Shown: piece by piece, positions 44,077 to 51,974 of the stretch | Position numbering within the stretch: the first letter of the stretch is position 1 | How the letters are laid out: the number at the start of each line of letters is the position of its first letter | DNA from: Phascolarctobacterium_A sp902463975 | GTDB taxonomy: Bacteria; Bacillota; Negativicutes; Acidaminococcales; Acidaminococcaceae | Reading direction: 5' to 3' | Length of the DNA: 62,004 nt | Assembly: GCF_902463975.1 (NCBI RefSeq) | Contig: NZ_CABQHJ010000015.1 | Span: 1-62,004, forward strand | The notes under the pieces: model-generated | The model's database searches: none | Told to the model about the DNA's origin: nothing | The model's input: the letters and a program-made list of their open reading frames with translations, nothing else | Translations under genes and position numbers: made by a program

Positions 44077-44547
44077 GTGGCGCTTTCTAAAGAAAAAAGT
44101 ATTGGTAGGCTTTACTGGTTTACCGATAGTTTACAGGAGAAGAGAATTTTGGAGCAGCAGCTTTTAACAGAGCAGGAAATTCACGAGCTTGGCTTGCAGG
44201 CTCTCGTTCCCTGGCTGGAAAGTCATAATTTTAAAATTGATTATATGCAGACTGATATGAATACTGTGCCGCATATTTTTGCCCTGAGCGGCAAAATCCT
44301 GACGGTTATCGTCGCAGCGACATCAATGTACCCGCATAAGGGAGTTGTCGGTGAAGCAGACAAGGCTTATGCTATGCGTGTAGCAACACAGCTTGGTGCT
44401 CTTTGTGCTACCGCTTCTATCGGTCTGGTAAATGTAGATGGTTTGCCTGACGATAAAAAGCTCATGGGTACGCCTATGCGCAATGGTCATTATAAGGCAG
44501 ATTTTAGTGGACTGGAATACATTCACTATACCGATAATGCACTGTGA
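44077..44547 (+). CDS. Conserved protein of unknown function
   Basis: 156 residues beginning with GTG, set by TAGGAG 7 bases upstream. No family recognised. Soluble and mixed alpha/beta; contains ATSMYPHKGVVGEADKAYAM and GLVNVDGLPDD. The ribosome site lies within a palindrome (CTCCTAGGAG) at the end of a GCGCC/GGCGC-bracketed hairpin region. 9 bp before the ferredoxin-nitroreductase gene, so probably a partner of it. Confidence 0.65.
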   Translation: MALSKEKSIGRLYWFTDSLQEKRILEQQLLTEQEIHELGLQALVPWLESHNFKIDYMQTDMNTVPHIFALSGKILTVIVAATSMYPHKGVVGEADKAYAMRVATQLGALCATASIGLVNVDGLPDDKKLMGTPMRNGHYKADFSGLEYIHYTDNAL

Positions 44548-44556
44548 GGTGACGTT

Positions 44557-45366
44557 ATGGACTTGTTAACAGTTAATCAGGAGAAATGCCTGCGTTGCGG
44601 CATTTGCGTAGAATGCTGTCCTTCCTGCATTCTTTCTATGGGTGAAAACGGACCGGAGTGCAATTTTGACCGTGGCTGTATGAGCTGCGGCCAGTGCGTT
44701 GCTATCTGTCCTGTAGGAGCGTTGGATAATAAGTATACGCCGCTGGCAGAGCAGCGTCCTGTGACGATGCCGCTGCCGATGCCTGAGGTTGCTTATGAAT
44801 TTTTGCGCATGCGCCGCAGTGTGCGCAACTTTAAGCCGCAGGCACCGACGGATGAGGAAATTACCCGTATGCTGGATGTGGCACGCTATGCGCCGACTGC
44901 CGGCAATTCACAGGGTATGTACTATATCGTTATCCGCGATAAGGAGCAGATTCGTGCGATTGCCGATGCTGTTGCCAACTGGATGGAGGACGAGGTTGCG
45001 GCAGGCACTGAAAACAAACGCTATTTTCAGGTGGTGCTGCGCGCTTACCGTGAGCGTGGACAGGATATTATCGCCCGTAATGCACCTTGCCTGATTTTTG
45101 CGCTGGCACGCCGTCTGAACATTACCGGTGTGAGCAATGCAGAGCAAAGCTGGGCCTACGCTGAGCTGTTTGCCCCGACCATTGGCCTGGGTACAACAAT
45201 TGCCGGCTTTATCCAATCCTGCGGCATTGCAGGCTATCAGCCGCTGCTGGATTTGATTGCGGTGCCGCCGAAGCACAAGATTGTGGGTACGCTGATGGTT
45301 GGTTATCCCAAATATAAATATCAACGGATGCCTGAAAGACAGCATCTGAAGGTTGATTTCCGTTAG
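44557..45366 (+). CDS. Ferredoxin-nitroreductase fusion protein
   Basis: 269 residues. The N-terminal 60 residues carry two [4Fe-4S] motifs (CLRCGICVECC near residue 12 and CMSCGQCVAICP near 40). A nitroreductase FMN domain follows, with RSVRNFKPQ near residue 87, YAPTAGNSQ, and GLGTTIAGF near 210. Such fusions transfer electrons from ferredoxin-type donors to FMN; substrates are generally unknown. Ends in a perfect terminator. Confidence 0.9.
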   Translation: MDLLTVNQEKCLRCGICVECCPSCILSMGENGPECNFDRGCMSCGQCVAICPVGALDNKYTPLAEQRPVTMPLPMPEVAYEFLRMRRSVRNFKPQAPTDEEITRMLDVARYAPTAGNSQGMYYIVIRDKEQIRAIADAVANWMEDEVAAGTENKRYFQVVLRAYRERGQDIIARNAPCLIFALARRLNITGVSNAEQSWAYAELFAPTIGLGTTIAGFIQSCGIAGYQPLLDLIAVPPKHKIVGTLMVGYPKYKYQRMPERQHLKVDFR

Positions 45367-45373
45367 TTTATTT

Positions 45374-45407
45374 AAGCATGAACTATTGCCGTGGTTCATG
45401 CTTTTTG
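45374..45407 (+). terminator. Rho-independent terminator
   Basis: Perfect 10-bp stem AAGCATGAAC/GTTCATGCTT followed by TTTTG. Confidence 0.85.
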
Positions 45408-45464
45408 TTTTGAATTTTATCTGAGAAAGGATTCTTGATTAAACAGAGTGCGGTCTGCGATTTA

Positions 45465-45493
45465 TTGTAGCGGATGCCTCTATGTGGTATAAT
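45465..45493 (+). promoter_or_regulatory. Promoter of the transport cluster
   Basis: TTGTAG (45465-45470), 17-bp spacer, TATAAT (45488-45493), 76 bp before the first ABC ATPase. An AAGTATAGTATACC near-palindrome lies just downstream. Confidence 0.6.
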
Positions 45494-45569
45494 ATATAAG
45501 ATTGAGTAAAGTATAGTATACCTAAATTTATTTGAATTTTATGATGAAGTATGAGTATGAGGTGTATGT

Positions 45570-46403
45570 ATGTCAGAAGCAGTTTTGAGTGTTAATCATT
45601 TATCTATAGGCTATGGCAGCCGCTGCGTTATCAGCGACGCCAGCTTTACTATCGGCAAGGGCGAGCTTGTGGGTATTATCGGCTGTAACGGTGCCGGCAA
45701 GAGTACTCTCTTGAAAACAATCCGCGGTATGCTGCCGAAGCAGAGCGGTGAGGTTTTGTTCTTTGATAAGCCGATGGATGAATATACCGACAGAGAGCTG
45801 GCGCGTGAGGTTGCGTATCTGCAGCAGCAGGTAGAGGTAGGCTTTGGTTATACAGGACAGGATATTGTTATGGCGGGCCGTTATCCTTACCTGAAATGGT
45901 GGGAGCGCGAAAGCGAGGACGACAAGCGTCTGGCGCTGGACTGCATGGAATATACCGGTACGCGTGAGCTGGCGGAAAAGCCGGTGACGGAGGTTTCCGG
46001 CGGTCAGAAGCAGCGTATCCTGTTGGCGAAGGTTTTGGCGCAGCAGACTCCTGTACTGTTCCTGGATGAGCCTACTACCGGTCTGGACATGGTTTATCAG
46101 GAGGAGATTTTCCGTTTTGCGCGTGAGCTGGCGCTGATGGGCAAGACGGTGCTGATGGTTGTGCATGAGCTGAATTTGGCAGCCAAATACTGCAGCCGTA
46201 TCCTGCTTTTAGGCGAGGGAAAGCTGTTGGCAGACGATACTCCGGAGCGCGTATTTACGGAAGCTTTGCTGAGCAGAGCATATGCGGCTGATATTGCCGT
46301 AAGCCGTAATCCGCTGAATAATAATCTGGAGATTACAACGCGTGTAGATGAGGCAAGCAAAGAAAAGGATGCAGCATTGCTGAAAAAGATTTGCTGCGAA
46401 TAG
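45570..46403 (+). CDS. FecE/BtuD-type ABC transporter ATPase
   Basis: 277 residues. Walker A GCNGAGKST near residue 39, Q-loop LQQQVEVGFGYTGQD, signature VSGGQKQRI, Walker B VLFLDEPTTGLDM, switch His in VHELNLAA. Sequence style is that of iron-siderophore, haem or B12 importers, but no matching FecCD-type permease or binding protein is in the window. It begins the cluster 45570-53690 and lies 7 bp before the next gene. Confidence 0.85.
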   Translation: MSEAVLSVNHLSIGYGSRCVISDASFTIGKGELVGIIGCNGAGKSTLLKTIRGMLPKQSGEVLFFDKPMDEYTDRELAREVAYLQQQVEVGFGYTGQDIVMAGRYPYLKWWERESEDDKRLALDCMEYTGTRELAEKPVTEVSGGQKQRILLAKVLAQQTPVLFLDEPTTGLDMVYQEEIFRFARELALMGKTVLMVVHELNLAAKYCSRILLLGEGKLLADDTPERVFTEALLSRAYAADIAVSRNPLNNNLEITTRVDEASKEKDAALLKKICCE

Positions 46404-46410
46404 GTGAAGT

Positions 46411-48072
46411 ATGAGAATCTTATATATTCTGCTGGCACTGCTGTGCTTCGCACAGCAGGCCCTTGCAGGCGTGAAGCTGGAGGCAGTGTACCCCTATAAT
46501 CTTGATAAGAGTGCTGCGCATGTAGTACATGGCGGCAGTACAATGCCTTTGTTTATTAATATCAGCAGCTTTGATGTGCCGCATGAGCAGCAGGCGCATC
46601 TGCGCGTAATTTTGCCGGAGGGCTTTAAGGCGCTTGTCAATGACAAATGGCATTTGGACAGCGCTGACGGCAAGCAGACGGCAGAAACGGATTGGGTGCT
46701 GCCGGCAGATTTCGGACAGAGCTTTGATTTGCTGTATATTCAGCCGCAGGCAGACCTTGCACGTGGCGCAAAGCAGCTGACGGTGGAGGTCAGCGGTGAC
46801 GGCTGGCATGAGCGCAAGGAGCTGAGCTTCAGCTATGAGCCGGCGGCGGCAGCAGCGGTAGCTGCGGATCCGACGCAGGGGAAGAAGCTGGACCGCAGCA
46901 AGTTCAACTGGTATATCCAGAGTGTTACTCTGCCGGTAGATAATTTGGGCAATAAGGATGACCGCGCGGCAGAAGGCGTGGTTTTTATCCGCGATACTAC
47001 GCTCGAAGGCTTCCGTAACCGCATGACGGGCGATGGTGCGACGAACTGGTCGGCCGTGTTTAACCATCCTGCGACTTTTCTGGTGCTGGATATGCGCAAT
47101 CCGCAGCGCGATGTGCGCTTGCTGAAATTTAAGGCGGAACTGATTGATAAAAAAACAGGCAAGGTTATGCCCGGTCTTTGTACTGCCGGCAAAAACAATG
47201 AGGATTCCGAGCATGGCTGGGCCGGTGAAACCGGCAGCGTCAACGAAACTACGGCGCTGATTTCGCTGGACGGCAAGAAAACTCAGGCCTTTATCATTCC
47301 GTTATATGTAGATTATTTTACAGTGTTGGAGGGTGATTACAGCCTGCGTGTGACCGTAAGCGGCAATGGGCAGGAGAAGGTGCAGGAGGTACCGCTGACA
47401 ATCGCCAAAAAGCATAATCTGGGACTTTTGGCAGTAGGCTTTTCCTTTATCTGCCTGCTGGCTGTGCTGGCCTGCAGCTATAAGCTGAAGGGCTGCATTT
47501 ACCGCATCGGTGCGCGTGGTGCTATTACGGTGGCACTCTTTGCGGCGCTGGCTTTTGGCGGTATCACGCTGCCGACGACACTGATCGGTGATTTGCTGCA
47601 TGTATTCTTAGGGCCTTTCTCCGGCTTGGTGACAGGTATTCTGAGCGGCATGCTGCTGTATCTGCTGGTGGTGGCGCTGCTGGTGCTCTTCCGTGCGCCG
47701 GGCGTGCTGACACTGATGTATTTTGTCAAATATATGCTTGCCGGTCTGATGTTCGGACATTTTACGCCGTTAGGACTTTTGAGCATGTGTGTAAATGTAG
47801 CAATTCTGGAAACGCTGCTGTATCTTTCCGGCTTCTACCGCAAAGCGGTGCTGAGCAAGGGCTATATGCTGTTCATCTGCCTGCTGATGGGCGTGGGCGA
47901 TGCGCTTGTTACCTTCATCAATATGGAGCAGATGATGTTCTTCTACCGTTTGTATTATGCAGACTGGTATCTGGCGCTGTATATGCTGGTCAACGGTCTT
48001 TTATACAGCAGCATCGGTGCCTGGCTGGGTGCTAAGACTGGCAGCAAGCTGCAGCAGGTTATGGGGGAATAA
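46411..48072 (+). CDS. Exported-domain/membrane fusion, probable ECF S component
   Basis: 553 residues: signal peptide (MRILYILLALLCFAQQALAG), about 310 residues of exported domain rich in beta strands, then a helix near 340 and about five more helices to the end. The membrane half (GAITVALFAALAFGGITLP, GPFSGLVTGILSGMLLYLL, GVGDALVTF) resembles substrate-binding S components of ECF transporters, and the fused ECF ATPase and EcfT genes follow directly. A large exported domain on an S component is unusual; it could deliver or bind the substrate in the periplasm. Substrate unknown; a metal or cofactor is my guess from the FecE-type neighbour. Confidence 0.65.
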   Translation: MRILYILLALLCFAQQALAGVKLEAVYPYNLDKSAAHVVHGGSTMPLFINISSFDVPHEQQAHLRVILPEGFKALVNDKWHLDSADGKQTAETDWVLPADFGQSFDLLYIQPQADLARGAKQLTVEVSGDGWHERKELSFSYEPAAAAAVAADPTQGKKLDRSKFNWYIQSVTLPVDNLGNKDDRAAEGVVFIRDTTLEGFRNRMTGDGATNWSAVFNHPATFLVLDMRNPQRDVRLLKFKAELIDKKTGKVMPGLCTAGKNNEDSEHGWAGETGSVNETTALISLDGKKTQAFIIPLYVDYFTVLEGDYSLRVTVSGNGQEKVQEVPLTIAKKHNLGLLAVGFSFICLLAVLACSYKLKGCIYRIGARGAITVALFAALAFGGITLPTTLIGDLLHVFLGPFSGLVTGILSGMLLYLLVVALLVLFRAPGVLTLMYFVKYMLAGLMFGHFTPLGLLSMCVNVAILETLLYLSGFYRKAVLSKGYMLFICLLMGVGDALVTFINMEQMMFFYRLYYADWYLALYMLVNGLLYSSIGAWLGAKTGSKLQQVMGE

Positions 48073-48074
48073 AG

Positions 48075-49724
48075 ATGCTGAAAATAGACAATTTATCTTA
48101 TCGCTATCCCTCAAGGAAGCAGTTTACCTTAAAGAATATCAACCTGACGTTGGCGGACGGTGAAATGCTGCTTTTGGCAGGACGCAGCGGCTGCGGCAAG
48201 TCGACGCTGATTAAGGCAATCAGCGGCCTGTTGGGCAGCGAGGAGCGCGGCGAGCTGCAGGGAGCAATTTACCTGCAGGGTGAGGATATCAGCAAATGGC
48301 CGCCGGAAAAAACAGGCCAGCTGGTAGGCACTGTGTACCAGTCGCCTGATGACCAGCTTTTTGCAATGACGGTGGCCGATGAAGTAGGCTTTGCATTGGA
48401 AAACCAGGGCGAGGAGCCTGAGGTTATCGCACGCAAGGTGAGCGAAACTCTGGAGCTGGTAGGCTTGGGCGGCTTTGAGGATTACAGCATCCACAAGCTG
48501 AGCGGCGGCCAAAGGCAGCGCTTGGCACTGGCGTCGATTCTTGTTACCAGACCGGGACTGCTGATTTTAGACGAGCCTGTGAGCCAGATGAATCCGCAGG
48601 GCGTGCAGAGCTTTATGCAGCTTTTGGTGCGCCTCAACCGCGAGGCCGGCATTGCTATTTTGATGATAGAGCATCGTGTAAACGAGCTTTGCAAATATTT
48701 TTCGCGTCTGGCTGTAATGCAGGAAGGACGCATTGTTTATGACGGCCTTGTTGCCGATGCCTGGCAGGCGATGACAGGTCGCGGTGATTTGGGCTTGCGT
48801 GAGCCGCAGACAGTGAAGCTGTGCCGCGCACTGCAGCTGTCGGAGCTGACGACGGACGAGGGCAGAATTGTGCAGATGTTGCGCCATGAATGCGAGCCGC
48901 TGCCTGCTGCTGTGCAGGCACAGCCTGCAGGGCAGCAGCAGCCTCTTCTCGAAGCGCGCGATTTGTATTACACCTATCCCGGCAGTAAGGAGCCAACGCT
49001 GAAGAAGCTGCAGTTTACGCTTTACCAGGGGCAGATTACCGCAATCATGGGCTTCAACGGCGCCGGCAAGAGCACGCTGATGAACCTTTTGGGCGGCCTG
49101 ACACAGACGCAGCAGGGAAGCATGCTGCTGGCAGGACAGCCTGTAGACAAGCAGCTGGGCAAAATCGGTTATCTGCGGCAGGAGCCTGACCTGATGCTTT
49201 TGGCAGACACAGTACGCGAGGAGCTGTGCTGGAAGAACCACACGATTACGCAGCAGGAGCTGCAGCAACTCTTAGAGCATATGAATTTAGCGGAATATGC
49301 CGATGATTTTCCGTTGGCGCTGAGCAAGGGACAGCGCTTACGCGTTGTTTTGGGAGCAATGCTGGCGAAGAAGCCGGCACTGCTGCTTTTGGACGAGCCT
49401 ACGACAGGACAGGATGAACAGAGTCTGGCGGAAATCCGCCGTCTGCTTTTGGCCTACAAAAAGCAGGGGGGCAGTATTTTCATCTGTACGCATGATATGG
49501 AGCTGGCGGCACAGGTGGCCGACCGTGTTATTGTATTGTGTGCCGGGCGGATTATTGCCGACGGCACGACAGAAGAGGTTTTGAGCAATAAGGAGCTGGT
49601 GGAGGCCGGCGGTCTGACACCGTCAGTGCTGCTGCCGGTATGCGAGCAGGCGGGGCTTCCTCCCTGCATCACGGTAGAGGGGGTGAAGTGCTATGTCCGT
49701 AAGACAGCTGTGGGAAGGAACTGA
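48075..49724 (+). CDS. ECF transporter ATPase, two nucleotide-binding domains fused
   Basis: 549 residues with two ABC domains that normally are EcfA and EcfA'. Domain 1: Walker A GRSGCGKST, the ECF-type Q-loop QSPDDQLF, LSGGQRQRLALAS, Walker B LLILDEPVSQMNP. Domain 2 (from about 300): GFNGAGKST, a degenerate signature LSKGQRLR, Walker B LLLLDEPTTGQDE, and HDMELAAQ. The asymmetric second site is typical for such pairs. Overlaps ecfT by 32 bp. Confidence 0.9.
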   Translation: MLKIDNLSYRYPSRKQFTLKNINLTLADGEMLLLAGRSGCGKSTLIKAISGLLGSEERGELQGAIYLQGEDISKWPPEKTGQLVGTVYQSPDDQLFAMTVADEVGFALENQGEEPEVIARKVSETLELVGLGGFEDYSIHKLSGGQRQRLALASILVTRPGLLILDEPVSQMNPQGVQSFMQLLVRLNREAGIAILMIEHRVNELCKYFSRLAVMQEGRIVYDGLVADAWQAMTGRGDLGLREPQTVKLCRALQLSELTTDEGRIVQMLRHECEPLPAAVQAQPAGQQQPLLEARDLYYTYPGSKEPTLKKLQFTLYQGQITAIMGFNGAGKSTLMNLLGGLTQTQQGSMLLAGQPVDKQLGKIGYLRQEPDLMLLADTVREELCWKNHTITQQELQQLLEHMNLAEYADDFPLALSKGQRLRVVLGAMLAKKPALLLLDEPTTGQDEQSLAEIRRLLLAYKKQGGSIFICTHDMELAAQVADRVIVLCAGRIIADGTTEEVLSNKELVEAGGLTPSVLLPVCEQAGLPPCITVEGVKCYVRKTAVGRN

Positions 49725-50568
49725 TGCCGCAGGCTGGGCACAGAAGCTCAACGGGCGTACTAAGCTGCTGTTCCTCTTCCTATTTGCTATTCTGATGATT
49801 ACCGTGGATAATCCGCGGACGCTCTTTATTTTATTTACGTTTACCTTAATACTGCATCTGGCAGCAAAAACCTCTATCTACAAATGGAAGGTGATGGCGA
49901 TTCTGCTGCTCTTGGGCCTGTGGGGTTCCATGTTCAGCCAGGCGCTGTTTTTTGCGCAGACACCGCGTACACCGCTTTTCGTGCTGATTGCTCCGGAGGC
50001 AGGCTTCATCGGCCAGCTTACGGGCGGACTTTTCATCTATCGCGAGGGCATTCTGTACGGTGCGGTTCAAGGCTTGCGCAGTGCAAGCATGCTGGCGCTG
50101 GGACTTTTGGTCTGTTGGACGAGTGACCCGCGACAGCTGCTGCAGGCCTTGCTGGCCTGGCGACTGCCGCCGCAAATGGCTTTCATGCTGGTGACGGCAA
50201 TTCGCTTTTTGCCGGTGCTGGCGGCAGAAACAGGCGAGGTTATCACAGCGCTGCAGCTGCGCAGTGACAGCCAGAGCGGACGCACTGCCGTTCTGCGTCA
50301 TTTGCCGTATATCGCCAAGCCACTTTTGGCGCGCTGCCTGAGGCGTGCGCAGACGCTGGCGCTTTCGGTTGTAAGCCGCGGCTTTTTCGCAGGCGGCGCT
50401 GCAAAGCGACGCCAACAGTGGGATGCACGCGAAAAGGCAAGCTGCCTGCTGCTGTTTGCAGTAGTGGTGGCAGTTGTTGGCAGTAAAATTATTTACCTGC
50501 TGTCGGAGCAGGGCTTCTACTTTGGCGTTTTCCGCCAAATCTATGATTGGACGGTGCTATATCTATGA
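49693..50568 (+). CDS. ecfT: ECF transporter transmembrane protein EcfT
   Basis: 291 residues, several membrane helices. The coupling helices with the conserved Ala/Ser-Arg-Gly pattern are visible in LRRAQTLALSVVSRGFF near residue 225, and WRLPPQMAFMLVTAIRFLP is also typical. It joins the S component to the ATPases. Starts inside the ATPase gene and overlaps the next gene by 4 bp. Confidence 0.88.
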   Translation: MSVRQLWEGTDAAGWAQKLNGRTKLLFLFLFAILMITVDNPRTLFILFTFTLILHLAAKTSIYKWKVMAILLLLGLWGSMFSQALFFAQTPRTPLFVLIAPEAGFIGQLTGGLFIYREGILYGAVQGLRSASMLALGLLVCWTSDPRQLLQALLAWRLPPQMAFMLVTAIRFLPVLAAETGEVITALQLRSDSQSGRTAVLRHLPYIAKPLLARCLRRAQTLALSVVSRGFFAGGAAKRRQQWDAREKASCLLLFAVVVAVVGSKIIYLLSEQGFYFGVFRQIYDWTVLYL

Positions 50569-51974
50569 ACAAGATTAAAGGCTGGCTGGCACTTGTGCTG
50601 CTGCTGCTTTCCTGGTGCGCACTGTACTGGATTACCGGCAGCAGAACGCCATGGAACCAGCTTCATGTTAATAACGATGGCTCCGGCGTGAGCGTCTATC
50701 TGGGTGATATCCCGACGCAGAATTATGACCGCATGGGCTTTACGAAGGCGGTGGTGCGCTACGCCGCTGAGGAAGAAGGCTGGATTGTCGGAACGGAGCG
50801 CGGCGAGCTCTTCCTCTTCGACAACGAGGGACGCCAGAAATGGAAGCGCTCCCTGGGCGTCGGCAAGCTGATTGCACTGTGCCTTACGCCTGACGGCAAG
50901 CTGGCGATAGTAGGCGAGCAGAGCGCGGAGGGCAGGCTTTACGCCGTTGATGTGCACACAGGCGATATCCGCTGGCAATACAAGGGTGCTGACTTTGTCG
51001 GCTCGGATGCTTCGCAGCGCTCCTATCCTTCAGTGGTTCATATTGCAGTCGATAAGGAAAACAACGTTTATGCCAACGCTTACCGCTTTTTGATGCGCAA
51101 GGACGGCAGCAGGGGTTATAACGCCAAAATGCTGGCGGTTAACGAGGAGGGCAAGCTGCTGTGGCAGTTCCCGAAAAATGAGGTTATCGACAGCTGGATA
51201 AACTGGTGCGATGTCAACGACAACAACGGCAGAGCGGTGTTTTCGACATCTGCTTACGATTTCCGTGAGGATATGAAGTATAAGGATACGATGTATTTCC
51301 TCGATAAAAAGACTGGCGAGCTGCTCAATTCGACGCATGTACCGCCGATTCCGCCCTTTGATAACACAGTTATGCGCGGCAGCCCCAACTACAGCGCGGA
51401 CGGCAAATATCTGGCAGCAGCTGCCAGTGACGGACGCGGCATGCTGTTTGACGAGGCAGGTAAAATCCTATGGACGCGTTCTATTTCCAAGCCGCAGGAT
51501 GTTGATGGCGCTTATGTCAATGCCAGCGGACGCGACGGCTTCGTAACACCCTACGGCGTGCTCTTTACCACGATTAACACCTTTAACCGTGAAAACTGGC
51601 AGCTGCCGACGCCTGTAGAGCACCCGAGCAATAACAGTATTTTTGTATTCAATACAGACGGTACCTTTCGCTATCAGTATATGGCAGACGGTACGATGGA
51701 GGAGATAGACTTCGCCGGCAGGCTGGCGGCCTGCGCGGTGGGACGCAACGTGCGCACGCACAATTACAAGGCGCATGGGGCGCTGGTGCTGGACTTGGAA
51801 ACAGGCAAAAGGTACAGCTATTTCCCGACCGAAGGACCTTGCCAGGCAATTGGCATCTCGCCGGATGGCAAGTGGTTAGCAGGCGTGGAAGCGCCGGCAC
51901 TGACTCCCGAGGGCAAGATTATCGGTGCTTACCGTTTACATATTTGGAAAAATAACGCAGGAGGAGCAAAGTAA
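50565..51974 (+). CDS. Membrane-anchored PQQ-like beta-propeller protein
   Basis: 469 residues: an N-terminal anchor (GWLALVLLLLSWCALYWITG) and a propeller with recurrent blades (GTERGELFLFDNEGRQKWKR; YAVDVHTGDIRWQYKG; LLFDEAGKILWTRS style words). It resembles PQQ-like or YncE-type propellers, which often bind small ligands or scaffold envelope complexes. No catalytic signature seen. In a transport operon it may be a receptor or scaffold for the substrate. Stop and next start touch (TAAATG). Confidence 0.7.
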   Translation: MNKIKGWLALVLLLLSWCALYWITGSRTPWNQLHVNNDGSGVSVYLGDIPTQNYDRMGFTKAVVRYAAEEEGWIVGTERGELFLFDNEGRQKWKRSLGVGKLIALCLTPDGKLAIVGEQSAEGRLYAVDVHTGDIRWQYKGADFVGSDASQRSYPSVVHIAVDKENNVYANAYRFLMRKDGSRGYNAKMLAVNEEGKLLWQFPKNEVIDSWINWCDVNDNNGRAVFSTSAYDFREDMKYKDTMYFLDKKTGELLNSTHVPPIPPFDNTVMRGSPNYSADGKYLAAAASDGRGMLFDEAGKILWTRSISKPQDVDGAYVNASGRDGFVTPYGVLFTTINTFNRENWQLPTPVEHPSNNSIFVFNTDGTFRYQYMADGTMEEIDFAGRLAACAVGRNVRTHNYKAHGALVLDLETGKRYSYFPTEGPCQAIGISPDGKWLAGVEAPALTPEGKIIGAYRLHIWKNNAGGAK

